Shown one piece after another: positions 20,600 through 34,042 of a DNA stretch of 64,000 nucleotides; the stretch's first letter is position 1; each line of letters begins with the position of its first letter. This stretch comes from Dichotomocladium elegans. Lineage: Eukaryota > Mucoromycota > Mucoromycetes > Mucorales > Lichtheimiaceae. The position numbers were made by a program, and so were the translations under genes. Where the stretch lies: NCBI GenBank assembly GCA_025716815.1, contig JAIXMN010000014.1, positions 1 to 64,000 of the forward strand, in the 5' to 3' direction. The notes under the pieces were generated by a model, which was not told the DNA's origin, did no database searches, and saw nothing but the letters and a program-made list of their open reading frames with translations.

Positions 20600-22145
20600 T
20601 ACGTACTATGATGACTACTGTAGAATTATCACAAGTCGGATCATAGCTTTCTCCGATTACGACAGTTAATCAGACATCTGTAAGAATGAGAGAACGAACC
20701 CTTCGAATCGCCTCATTAATTCGGGTTATCAGTGTCTCGCATTCCAAAAATCTATTCCGATTTGCTTTGTTCCTAACAACCGACCAAAACCGTTCAATAG
20801 GATTGAGTTCAGGCGAAGAGGATGGACGGTAAGGCAATGACATCCTCGAGAGTCGATGTACTTAGAGTTATCCTCAGTTTTATGAATAGGTACATTACCC
20901 ATTACCGGATAATGGTCGTTCATATGTTCATACTTGTTCATTTCATCCATAATAGCCTTAAGAAAGCTGAGATAATGACCGGTTACAATTTCTTTGCTTG
21001 CAACTGTGGAATGCTCCGCTCTTTTACGCTTTCTGGGCTCGTGGTTGTGGGAGACTCAAGCTACATTCAATGATGCATGCTGTCGATATCACTTCTAATA
21101 TGGTCGTTGTTTAGATCTTGTTACTGCGACGACTGTAATTACTGCAGAATTCCCTTTCTTGGACCATGCCATGCTGCGCTTCAAGTTTATATGGAAGTCA
21201 GGTCCATCAAGGAAACTATGGTTTTTTTCTATAGTCGATGTCGGTCATGTCTCATCGACCCACCCAATCATGGTGCTCTATGATCTTTACGTCGCTATGT
21301 CTGTCTACAGGCTGAACTGACCCCTATTCAGTGACGAGTTTCATTCATTTTTTAGAAGTCGGTGGAGCGTCATCCGCGATACTTTAAGGTCCTCGAATCT
21401 CTGGAGCAATTACTCCATTAGTTAATCTAAGACAACTGACTGATTTTTATCAATCTATTCTAAAATAACACTCTTATGCTCGCCATTGAAAATAAGTGAA
21501 CGATCTCTACGTCCACGTTCTTTAAAACAATTGAAAGGGTCTTTTTTGTACTGTGATGCCCATTCCTGAGCTAAACCGAACGCGGATTCCTCGCTGTTTT
21601 GCAGAAGTTGATGCACTCAAGATCTTCTCGAACATCAGTTTGAAAAATCTGACCTTATATTTGCCGTTGTACATTGTGTAGATGCGCTTAAAATCTGCCT
21701 CTTTCATCAGAATGTCTGTATCCTTTCGCTTGGGGGATATGAGAAGCAATAAGATCAGGGTTACCCCTGGAAGATAGACTACGCAGATCTTCAGTGCGAG
21801 AACAAACGGGTTGCGGAGAGTACGTTTCTTCATCGACAACATAGTCCATAGGTTCAGGACAACCACACTCATCAACAACATGCCATTGGCCATCTTCCTA
21901 TAAAATAGGTTACTCATTTCAGCATGTAAAATCGTATAAAAAGAAAGAGTCAAAGGACGAGACGGATTTGCCAAAGCGGCATCTTTCCATGTATTCATGT
22001 GACATTTGCTTTGCCATCGTGTGTCTTCTGGACAAAACGCGACTTTGTTTTGTGATCTTGCGATTTCGGTTTTGGGAAATAGTGTATGTTTCTGATGCAA
22101 AAGGCATCGATTGTGTGTAGATATAACTATACGATCCCCAACCAA
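20600..22145 (-). pseudogene. Tc1/mariner-type transposase fossil, copy A
   Basis: Read on the minus strand, the right part (22145-21540) matches the N-terminal region of copy C (KRKDTDILMKEADFKRIY, VRFFKLMFEKILSAS). The left part (20950-20650) matches its C-terminal catalytic part (NKYEHMNDHYPVMGNVPIHK, followed by SRGCHC). Multiple frame changes and stops lie between them. The position expected to hold the second catalytic Asp reads Gly (VMGNVPIHK). The fossil is about 1.5 kb, slightly longer than a minimal mariner, and it has a predicted membrane-like garbled section that is only frame noise. Terminal repeats were not resolved. Confidence 0.85.
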
Positions 22146-22149
22146 ACTA

Positions 22150-23183
22150 AACCGATATTACTACCTCTTCAACACTATGCTTGGTTCTCGGATTGGATTG
22201 ATCAACATTAACTATCTATAATCATATAATAAATATTCGTTGATCCATACAGAAGCAGACACTCTTTTTGTTGGCTGGGAGTCTGATGAATCTCCAATTT
22301 TGACAAGTTTCTACAAACCCCATTAGGTCCCATTGTAGTAAACCGGATTTCACAACAATATATACGTTAACATGGATAATGACGGCCTCGGCTGTGGTTT
22401 TCACGGTTTTTCACAGAAAAATTTGCAATGATCAGTGGACATCTTTACTATTATGGGATGGTCCCCATTTATCAGGTCTATGGGTTTTCCATACTCAAAG
22501 CAGTTTGTGAATATTGTGTTAACAAATGGACTCTTTGTGAAGGGTGTGTATGAAATAGAAAGCGGAGGCTGTGAACAGCCGATTATTTAGTATAATCGCG
22601 AATACACATTGCCCGTAGCATTGATATGGATAATAAGGCAAATACTACTTTTCTCCTTTATAAAAGTCCTTAGTAGTACAGAATGAGATAGTCTTCTTAC
22701 TTTTTCCTAGACAGGAATCAGAAGCATGGAGTAGGAATATATGAGGTATATGGGTCATTCTATTATCGAAGAATAGAAGCATCAACAGAGGAACCTTGGT
22801 AAGTCCTTTTGATAAAGTTTGTGTTCAGCATTTCAAAAGAGATAGGGGGCTGCTGAGGAAAGAAAACAACAACTCCCCTCTATCGTTACTTGATCAAGAG
22901 CAGGTTATGTCCATTCTGACAGGACTAGGAGGATATTAATTGGATTTTCCCCAGAGTCTAAGAGATACATAATCCGTAAGGCGCGACTTCATTTTTGGAA
23001 AACGGCGTATATCAGTGTTCAGACCAGGAAATAAACTAGCTATAATAGCAGCCGAAGAAAGAGCGGCTATGAACGCCCTCAATATAATAGTTTTATTTTT
23101 TTATTTTTCAAAAAAAAGGTGCGGGAAGGTGGAATGCAAGTTTCCCCTACCTTGTCCCCGTTACAAGACAAGGAAGAGTTCAT
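22150..23183. other. Intergenic, no gene recognised
   Basis: AT-rich DNA downstream of the minus-strand methyltransferase gene. I see no coding sequence or clear repeat. Confidence 0.5.
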
Positions 23184-24375
23184 TTACATCGGCTTCCTTA
23201 ACCAGTATATTTCGCAAGGCGAGCAATCGACAGTTGTCGTGTCTTGATCGCACTTCCAGCCCTTATTCCGAATCTTCTCAAAAAATATGCGTTCTTCAGT
23301 TGGATATCTCGGCTTATAGCTTAATAGGACCGACAAGCCCGGATTGCATTCTTCCAACTGTATTATCGTCACGATAAGTGCGTCGTGGCTTGACGGATTA
23401 TACAGCAAGTCTGCCATAATCACCAAGTCAACCGGGCTTTCAATGCTGTTGATGTGTGTCCCCCACTCAAGCGGCGCGACAGTCGCATTGATCACCCCAT
23501 TCTGGAGAGCTACATTGCGACTAATGTCAGCCAGAGCTTCAGGAAGGTCTGTGAGATAGACATGATCTGGTCGCAGTACGCAGGCCCCATAAATGCCTGA
23601 GATGGCAGTCCCACTGCCTATTGCAGAAGGAAGATAGTTATTCGGCAGTCAACCAAAAGCCACGTAAAGACAAAAGGTCATAAGTAAGAGTAAAGAGCGA
23701 CAGCCACCAATGCGACTTGCCAAGTTCAAGGAGGCGCTTGTAGCGACTGCGTTGAATAAATGGAAGATGGGCGAAATAATAGCACAGCATGAGGCCGCAG
23801 TCCCTAATATAGCAGCAAATGAGCTTCTTCATGGAGGCGATGAATTGAATAGGCGTGTACCAGACATGATGTGCCATGCTTGTCCCTACGCTCTCTCGTA
23901 TTCGTACAACTTCTGTATTCATATTGTTGACAACAACCCGTCGCTCGTGTTCGTGGGATGTACGTCCTGTAGACTTCTTTGCAATTGCAATGGTTTGTGA
24001 CCAGACCGGTATTATCCATTCCAATGTATTCGCGTGTTGCTTTGCGCGTAGCCACACATTGTGTTTTCGAGATATCGAGCAGGACGACGCACACGCGAGG
24101 CTGATTTGTAATTGTGCATCAATAGATCCTGCGATTGTCAGGATGCTCTGCGCCACCCCACCGTTCTTGGCAGGATCGTATGTAAGATCAACGGTTTTGG
24201 GCGCCGACTTCTCTCGTACTACAAAATACGCATTACCCTCAAGTTGGCAAGTTACGGTTACAAGCTCCGAGAACTGGATCTCGCCAAGATCATTAGTGAT
24301 GGTCCAGACAATGGTGAATGACTGATTAACAGAAACTTCGTCAGGAGGTAGTTTAAGCAGGCGAATATAGAACAT
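23184..24375 (-). CDS. METTL21-like protein-lysine methyltransferase (family-16 type)
   Basis: It probably transfers a methyl group from SAM to a lysine of a protein partner; the target is unknown. Exons on the minus strand: 24375-23861, 23803-23721, 23617-23184, giving 343 residues from the ATG at 24375. The catalytic half shows HVWDCGLML (about 168-177), then LLELGSGTAISGIYGA (about 196-211, SAM loop), VYLTDLPEAL, and VIMADLLYNP. This is the order of seven-beta-strand METTL21/EFM enzymes. The first about 120 residues are beta-rich and unlike the core. The true start may be further upstream in another exon; an ATG near 24510 was not joinable in frame. The second intron has a GC donor (GCAAGT). 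The neighbours are transposon fossils. Confidence 0.85.
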
Positions 24376-24894
24376 TTTCCAAAAGAGGTTACTACGCGCA
24401 GAGAAAATCGAAGGGTTAGTTTAGAGCCACAGGTCACATACAGAAAAGGAAATCCCAGCTCGCACACGGAAAGTGCTCGGTAAGTAGAAACCTACTTTCA
24501 GCAGTTCGTTCATAGAAATATTTTTACATGATGCATGTATTCCTGGTCTGTATCAGCTTGTGAACAGAAAATGAACCAACTGTGAGTTAGTGGACAGTAA
24601 TGTGAACTAGCAGTACTTTTACTTTTGGCAGCAATCAAGGGAAGGAAACAAGTATTTGGATTTGCAAGATTGTGCATGTACTTTTAAATTTCGCAAGTGG
24701 GGAAAATATTATCCCTTCCCCAACACTTTAACTTACCCCAAAGGTATCCAGATGTGTGCCGGCGATAACCGACACGGAAATCATCGCTGTTGGCGACCTC
24801 GTCCTGGTCCTCTTCGTCTCACCTTCGCTCCTCGGGCTCTGGTGATCTAGCCCTTCTTGCTAGGCGCCTGTCACCGCCCGCAGGTGCTCCCCGA
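24376..24894. other. Intergenic, upstream of the methyltransferase
   Basis: This should hold the methyltransferase promoter and perhaps a missed first exon. Bases 24708-24790 resemble 19065-19145. Nothing else is recognised. Confidence 0.45.
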
Positions 24895-25790
24895 AACCTT
24901 TCCGGGACCATGCCATGCTGCGCTTCATGGTAATATGGAATCCAGACTCATCAAGAAAAACGCAGTTTTTTCTAACGTCGATGTCGGCCATGTCCCATCG
25001 CGCACCCAGTCAAGGCGTTCTTGGACCTTTGCATCGCTATTCCTGTCTACAGGCTGAAACCAAGCCATTTTCAATGACAAGTTGCATTCATTTTTCATAA
25101 ATCGATGGAGTTTTGGATACTTTTAGACCCTCAAATGTCTGGAGCAGTTGCTCCATCAGCTGCTCTAGGACAATTGACGGATTCTCATCAACCAGTCTAA
25201 AATAGGATACGTGGACGACCCCTGCCTCTACATTTCTTGAAAATGCTGTCAGGGTCGTTTTCGTACTGTGATGCCCGTCGCTGAGCTGAACGAAGATGGA
25301 TTCCTAGCTGTTTTGCAGCAGCTGACGCACTCATTACCTTCTCATACATCCGTTTGAAAAATCTGACCTTGTCTTGGTCAGTGTACGCTGTGTACTGCGC
25401 TTGATCCCCGCTTCTTTCATCCGAATGTCTATATCCTTCCTCTTGGGAATGTGCGTGGCAGTAAGCTCAGAGTTATCTTTGCAAGATATGCTACGCAGAT
25501 ATTCTGTATGAGAACAAACGGATTGCAGAGAGTACATTTCTTCATCACCGACATGGCCTTGACCATCGTAAAAAAAAGTAGATTGCTCATTTCAGAATGT
25601 AAATGGGTAGAGATGGATTTGCCAAGTTTTTTTGAGCAACATCTTTCGCTGTGCATGCGACAGTTGCTTTGTCATCACGCGTAAAGATTTCTGGGCAAAA
25701 CGCGGCTTCTATTTTTGTAGTCCTGCGACTTCAGAACTGACTGGGTACGACTTTAATTTTGGGAAAACAGTGTATGCAGAATATGCGTGA
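24895..25790 (-). pseudogene. Tc1/mariner-type transposase fossil, copy B, truncated
   Basis: The minus strand matches the N-terminal two thirds of copies A and C, including RKDIDIRMKEAGIKRS and the helix-turn-helix region. The left end stops near 24895 at the conserved accatgccatgctgcgcttc block, so the half with the second and third catalytic residues is missing. Several frame changes are present. The right end reads ttttgggaaaacagtgtatg, comparable with the right end of copy A. Confidence 0.8.
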
Positions 25791-25799
25791 AGTAATTAT

Positions 25800-27540
25800 G
25801 ATCTGTGCTGCTTTTGAAGCCGGAAAAAAGCCCAAGTCGACCGCCGCAAAGATCATGTACTATCTTCGACCGTTTAGTTTATGTGAATGCTCGAAAACCG
25901 AGTGGTGACATTCAAGTCAAGATTGTGGAGATGCCCAGTACTGGGTTAAGCCTGCTCAAATTTGCCGCACGACCGGCAGATTATGATAGGAGGCTCAACT
26001 TAGTTGCCAAGGATATCTGCAATATCTAACATAAGGTCGCACAGAAGAATCAAATCAGCCCTATAACCTTCTCCTGGCCAGGGGAATATACAATACGCTA
26101 CAGCTTTCCGGAAGAACCCATGGCCTCGCTTTTTATCACCCATCCTTCATCTATAAAATGGGCTAACCTTTTCCCGAGTTTATCGGTATCGGTGCAGCAT
26201 ATAAGATCAACAACGACTTTGTTGGAATAGACAACATAGAGTCAACAATGCATACCACCTCTTGCAGAAACTTTTTCATTGCAAGCGCGCTCCTCTCAGG
26301 CGAGAAGGAGGCATCTTACGCTGGGATATTTGCTAGATTGAAGTTGATCACCTCCCTGCTAGTCGATTCAGTGTTAGTTTCGTAAATCAGGCCTATGTGT
26401 CACAGATGATGACAAGGCTCTCCGCGATGTTTTCCCAGGCACCACACATAGCCTTTGTGGTTGGCATATCGGCAATAACTTCACCGCCCATGATGCTGGA
26501 TATTTCCAAGATGACGATCTCCAGACGGAGCAGGACATTGTTTGTCTCAGCGATGATATTCTGCTGCGAGTTTGCGCTTTCTCTTTTGCCACCCAGGAAT
26601 CTCGGAGCCTTGTTCTACACTCAAAAACATCAGAATAGCTTAGTCGCTGTATTATCAGCTATCAATTTTTGTAACCTACTGGTGTCTTATACTTATTTTC
26701 AACTTTCAAAGTCTTTTGGCATATAAGGAAATGTGGTGTAGTCCCTGGGCAGAGCAGCATCAACATCTTGAAGCGAGATTAACCCAACAAGTCGAGGCGT
26801 ACATTCGGGTCTTAAAGAGATTGGGATGAATCCTTGTGGAGCGGTGAAGCTAATAAGCCTTATATATCAGTAGCTCACGAAGCATGTAAGAATAATTACC
26901 AGAAAGGTTCCAAAAAAAGAAACACCTAATATTTACTTGTTTTGTAGAATTTAGGTAGGCATACTGCCTATAATAAGAAAGCACGGACAAGGATTATTTA
27001 ACGAAGACCGTTCACTGCTACGTGTAGATACAGAAACGCCAGATGCCCTATGTCATTTACAGGGTCGCCAGACATCTGTTTGCGATAACACATATCCACA
27101 AGAATTTGGTGAAGCTTTGGATAGAGATGCTAAAGAGTGCCTCGAGGATTGCTGTTACAAGTATTGCATCAACTATAAACTACCTTGTCGCAACATTCTT
27201 CCAGAGAAAAGGATATCTATAAATCCATCCAGAATTGCACACTGACGGCATGTAGCAAGCGATGCGTGGGCAGAAAAGACGTTTGCTGCAATATAGTTTA
27301 AATGATCGTAGCAGCGTTTGATCATATGAGACATCAGGCGCACTTGATATGCTCCTATTCAGTGATGTGGACTCCATCCCTGTGTATGGCAATGAAGTAC
27401 GTACAGTAATGCCAAATGCCCACACTTGGCACAGTGTTCCTCCTCTGCACGGCCGATCAACAGTCAATTCACCTGATAAGACCAAAGGCCGACCAAAAAA
27501 CACAAGATAACGCCTCTCTTCTGATTTCGAATGAGCAACG
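25800..27540 (+). pseudogene. MULE (Mutator-like) transposase fossil
   Basis: Plus-strand pieces in different frames follow the MULE order. VGIDNIESTMH, then RNFFIASALLSGEKEASYA, are near 26215-26345. CVTDDDKALRDVFPG, then THSLCGWHIGNNF, are near 26396-26480 and correspond to the block with the second catalytic Asp and the CxxWH motif. A basic tail SPDKTKGRPKNTR ends at a stop near 27510. Where DATYKTN is expected near 26195 the frame reads GAAYKIN, so the first Asp looks lost. Frame changes and stops make it non-functional. The leader at 25805-26029 may be its N-terminal part, which is less certain. Confidence 0.75.
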
Positions 27541-27699
27541 GGATGAAAAGGCATTAGGCGCAGTAAAGGCACTTTGACTACGTCAATAGTGATGCTAATG
27601 CTCACTGCCCGTTGTAGTTAAAAAGGCAGATATTGATGTAAGTATATATGAATTGTTTTCTTTTAACTTCTCCTATATATAAATCATCTTCTTCTTTCC

Positions 27700-28240
27700 A
27701 CTCGATAATAGAACTGACAGTTTAATGCGCATACATACTGGTTTACGCGATGTCACTGTTTACAAAATTGATATCGATTCTGATGGATGGTGCTGGATAC
27801 AGAAGTATAGCACATGCACAGCTTGGTTCCCAAGGTCACTTCGTCGAAGTGAAATAGAGGATGTACTAGCACATTGTTACCAATCGTGAGAGATGCAAGC
27901 ATATTATACGCGCATCCTCAGATGATGAGTTATCCTCGTTAGTAGGATGTCATATGGTGTTGCGATGACACACAACGCATGTAATTGACCAATTTTGCCG
28001 AACCAAGGTCTGGTTTGATGGTATCCGCTGATCGTCAAATTGCTGCTGAAGTGTTTACTCGTCAATCGCAGCCTTTTCATCTGGCGGGCAATACAATTAT
28101 GCATCGAGGCTCTACCTTTCGTTCCAGTTACCACCGAAGGTAAGACAGCGACCAACTGGGATGCATTATGTCAACAGTACTCATTGGGAGGCCATACAAC
28201 TATGTGAAAGCATCAGTCAATATGGAGCAGCCACCGGCAT
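27700..28240 (+). pseudogene. OTU-like peptidase tail of the MULE fossil
   Basis: Downstream of the MULE tail, DVTVYKIDIDSDGWCWIQK at about 27750-27800 resembles the Asp-Gly-x-Cys catalytic segment of OTU-type cysteine proteases. An STHWEAIQL block near 28182-28208 resembles the segment that carries the catalytic His. Frame changes and stops separate the two. OTU-like domains fused or attached to MULE transposases are known in fungi. The call is an inference from two short blocks in the right order. Confidence 0.5.
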
Positions 28241-28249
28241 TTGCATATA

Positions 28250-28947
28250 GAGAGACTGCACCAACTATAGGTTGCCACCCATTATAAATTAATCTGGAGA
28301 TATCTGCACATAAAAAGAAAAGCTGCTGGTGAGTAAAGGAGAGTAATACAAGTTTTTCTCTCTTAGCTCATTTTAATGTTAGATTTAACTACGAGTATAT
28401 GTATATAAACTGTTGACTATAGTAATGTAGACTATTACATTCTCCCAATAGCACTGTAATTATCATATGTGAGCTGTGGATGCACTTTCCGAGCATATGC
28501 TGCGATTTCCTTTCTGTATGTGAGCTAATGGTTACACTTTCTGTGCACGTAGTAATTCCCATTGCGACTAAAGCGGTAGAGGATATGGAACAGAAGAGCT
28601 TTAACATGTTCTTTTCATAGTGCACTAGAACGGTTAAAATTAGCCAATTCATGAAGAAGATTAGTGTCGGATTTCATAACACTCGAAAAAGAATGAGGCT
28701 CGTTAATAGGATTCTGTTGATACTGTGGTCTCCATTACTTCACATCGAATCATAAAGAAACCAAGCATGCTTTATGATAATTGGATTGTGTAAGCGGTGA
28801 CCGCATTGACATAGTAAACAATAAATTCGGTATGGTGGCTTTGTGCGATTTCTCTAGAAGGTTGCTTTGGTATGATCCTGACCGGATTAGTATATTTTAC
28901 CCTATTTTTCTCCTTCTGTTTACTATTCATGCCCAATCAGAGTAACA
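28250..28947. other. Intergenic, no gene recognised
   Basis: AT-rich, downstream of URM1 (minus strand). Nothing supported. Confidence 0.5.
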
Positions 28948-29397
28948 CTAGCCGCCATGCAAGGTGCTGATGAAAACAATCTCATCCTTGTCCTTGAGCT
29001 CATATTCTAATTCGTCGCAGAGCTCCCAATCCACATTATTGATTAAGACCAAAATACCCGGACGCCTACAAGAAAAATGGAACTGTCAGCAACTGCTATT
29101 TCGGAAACCCGACCACACGATTATCGCAGCGCACACTGTATTATCGTCGACAAAAAGTTCCTTCTTGTCAGTCATGATTTTGTCCCGGATATGGAAGATC
29201 AATTCCTGCATTGTGGTCGCCTTATCCGCGCTTGTCCTCGCAGGCAAAGTAATAATGTGTTGTCGGACATTATTGAAAAGCAGCTCCATGCCGCCGCTTT
29301 TCATTATAACCATGATTAAAATTCTTGGTTCGAGATTGTATCTGTTCGAGGGAATGATTAAGTACCTGAATTCCGTCTTGATCGTAAGAGTTGCCAT
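28948..29397 (-). CDS. URM1: Ubiquitin-related modifier 1
   Basis: Urm1 is a sulfur carrier for thiolation of wobble uridines in tRNA and a protein modifier (urmylation), activated by Uba4. Exons on the minus strand: 29397-29366, 29296-29135, 29065-28948, giving 103 residues, the usual length. It begins [10 protein letters not shown], has GGMELLFNN and [13 protein letters not shown] in the middle, and ends [12 protein letters not shown]. The C-terminal Gly-Gly is the thiocarboxylation site. The second intron has a weak donor, GTGCGC, but the join gives [12 protein letters not shown], as expected. The ATG is the only one that gives the short N-terminal strand. UGP1 lies 309 bases upstream on the same strand, so the two promoters are separate. 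Confidence 0.97.
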
Positions 29398-29705
29398 TGC
29401 CACAGAATGAGATAATGCCGCGAAAGGGAAAAACAAGGGGCGGTGGAAGGAGAACTGATTTATGTGACGACTGTAAATTTTGTTGTCAAATGCTACAAAA
29501 CAAACCAGCACCTCCGACAGAAACAGTGAGGAGAATAGGCAAATCAGCAGCAGCCGAAGCTTTAGGAATGGAAGCGCCCTTTATGGTCAAATCTCAACGA
29601 CAGATACTACGGCGCATATATAAACATGATAAATAAGCCATTGGATTGGCCGACGACTTTCATTGCTGGAAATATTCCAAAGTGAAGGGGGGTGGATGAT
29701 GGAGC

Positions 29706-31570
<1,865 letters not shown>

Positions 31571-32000
31571 TGGGTAGTGACTAGATGAATGCCAGAGAAC
31601 GAAAGAAAGACGGGCTCAGACGACGCGTCCAAAATTTGCATAGTTTCCAATTATTATTACTGTAATCTTTGCTATCGGATAAAGTCCGCTTGCGCTATTA
31701 TTATTATTATTATTATCATCCATCGAACAACAACACGCTTGCATGTTCCCAGCATAACAGCGTTGAGCTTGTGATAATAAAATAAATACATGACTAGAGG
31801 TATTGGGCTGACCCTATGTTTGCGGCCCGCGTTTCTATGGCGCAAGCTGGAGAACCCCGCGTTTTGAGAAAGCCGAGAGGAGTTGAAGAGGCAGGAGGCT
31901 GTGTTAGAGGGGTTTTAAAAATAATCAATGCTCGGAGGCCCTCTTTTCCTCTTCCAGTTTCTCTTGGAGTGTCAGACCAGTTAGATAATCTGAGTCGGCC
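31571..32000. promoter_or_regulatory. Divergent intergenic region UGP1 / ENT3
   Basis: The 430 bases between two head-to-head ATG codons must hold both promoters. They contain an (ATT)n microsatellite at about 31697-31717. No specific element can be named. Confidence 0.5.
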
Positions 32001-33859
32001 ATGAACTCATTTTCGCAGCTCAATCTTCAGATTCCTGATTTGTGGGAGGTCAAGGTAAAGCTGTTCATGATATTTTATGTGCTGGATTGTCTTATTCAAG
32101 GTCGGAAAAATATATTACAGGATGTAATTAATAAAGTGTAAGCATCTGCAACAACAGGCGTTGACGCGGGATGAACAACGACTCGTACAAGCGATAAAGC
32201 AAGAATGCTTATGATGGTCTTTTTTGTAGGAAAAATGTTGTGCTTAATTTCACAGAGATGGAGGCAAAGGTGCACGAAGCCACCAACAATGAAGCTTGGG
32301 GCGCCTCGAGCACACTCATGCAGGAGATCGCACAAGGAAGCTACAACTAGTAAAGTGTCCGCCCTATTTTATACTTCTCTATATTGCCGCACCTCATGTC
32401 TTACAACATATACTGCAGCCAATACTTCAACGAGATTATGCCAACGCTCTACAAGCGTTTTACTGAAAAGGAAGCCAAGCAATGGCGCCAGATTTACAAG
32501 GTAATTCAGACAGACGAAGATATTGAAGATATTGATTTTTTTGTAAAGGCATTAGTCCTTTTGGAATACCTCATCAAAAATGGCTCTGAGCGTGTTATTG
32601 ATGACGCTCGAGCACACATCTCCATGATCAAAATCATGAGGAACTTCCACTACATAGATGACAAGGGGAAGGATCAAGGCATTAATAGTACGTTTTGTTT
32701 AATGATTTTGTGAGCGTCTGATTAACATACTCACACGAGTAAAACAGTCCGCAATCGAGCGAAAGAAATAATCGAGCTTCTGAACGATACAGAAAAAATC
32801 CGCCAAGAACGTAAGAAGGCCCGTCAGAACCGCAACAAATACCAGGGCGTCGGTTCAGAGACATTCGGTGGAGGCACAGGCATGAGTGGAGGATCCCGAT
32901 ACGCCGGATTTGGTAGTGATGGGATTAGTTCTGGAAGCCTTGGTTTCAGTAGTATCACTGGAATCAGTAGTAGTGGAAGTCGCAACCGCTACCATGATGA
33001 TGATGAGCAGCGAAGCAATCGATATGAGAGCAGCAAGTATGACGATTTTGATGACGAGCAGCCTTCACGCTCAAACAGCTATTCTCCACCCGCCACCAAC
33101 AAGCGTCAAAACGCTAAGCCCGCAACCACTGTGAAAAAGGCTACCGATTTGTTTGACTTCGATGACGACACAGGCTCGTCGTCCAAAGCCAATGATGATG
33201 ACTGGGGAGATTTCACTTCAGGCCCTTCTTTGAGCAATACTAACAAAGCAAGCAATACCACTGCAAACAGTAAGTTCCTTTATTTATTTTTCTCCCAGAC
33301 CACATTACTCATCCGGCAATTTTTACCGTTCCTACTAGTACTGGATGATTTTGACGATTTCCAGTCAGCTCCTGCCCCAGCATCCATTTCATCTGTTCCT
33401 TCCACGACCAAACCCTCAGTCAACTCTTCCAATGACCTCTTTGATTTACTGGGTAATGACAGTTTTCCAGCAGTAGCTCCTGCACAGACCGCTGCTTCAG
33501 CCGTCCCTGCTCAATCGCGACCTTTGTCACCTGCTTCATCGGGCAATAACAAGCCTATTTTGGGAGCTGGAAGTACTACCGTCGCGCCTGCGAAGTCATC
33601 TAACGGCAATCTTCCGGGTGGCATTTGGTCGCAGGCATCTGCTTTCGTATCATTGGATTCTCTGGGCAAGCCATCGACTCCCGTCAAGCCCGCCGTCGGC
33701 CCTTCAATGAACGCCATGAAGCATAGTAGCGTCAATGCTGGATGGAGTAACTGGGCAAGCAGCAACTCCAATGCGAGCGCTGTTGGCGGCAGCAATAGCG
33801 GCAGCAGCAACAACAGCGCAAACAAGCAGTCATCGCCTTTTGATGACCTCCTGTCCTAA
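32001..33859 (+). CDS. ENT3: ENTH-domain clathrin adaptor, epsin-related (Ent3/epsinR type)
   Basis: It should bind phosphoinositides and cargo SNAREs and recruit clathrin and AP-1/GGA adaptors at the trans-Golgi network and endosomes. Exons: 32001-32054, 32121-32137, 32230-32349, 32419-32687, 32748-33269, 33339-33859, giving 500 residues. The ENTH domain covers about residues 15-160 with NVVLNFTEMEAKVHEATNN, WGASSTLMQEIAQGSYN, EIMPTLYKRF and LLEYLIKNGSERVI. The tail is disordered and Ser/Asn/Gly-rich. It carries acidic-aromatic motifs (DDWGDF, DDFDDF, DLFDFDDD) typical of gamma-ear ligands, plus DLFDLL and the terminal FDDLLS as clathrin-box-like signals. Exon 2 is only 17 bases. The gene is convergent with the 5-phosphatase, 183 bases apart. 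Confidence 0.93.
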
Positions 33860-34042
33860 TTAACCACAAAACGAGATATCCGTCCTCCCTTCCCCATATT
33901 TTGATCTTTTCATGTTTTCTTTATTGCCCCCATAAAGTAGAATGGTGCTGAAAGAAAGAAAGAAAAAGGAAAAACCAGACATCATCCTCTGTTAAATCAC
34001 AGTAACGGTATTTCTCGTGTTTTGAAACTACAACACCATTTT

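Noticed and set aside
27180..27605. Minus-strand frame with a kinase-like VWAFGITV stretch
   Set aside because: Only one short resemblance; the plus strand of the same stretch fits the MULE tail better.
29415..29636. Small plus-strand frame MPRKGKTRGGGRRT... next to URM1
   Set aside because: It would start 18 bases from the URM1 start codon on the other strand, leaving no room for a promoter, and I recognise no family.
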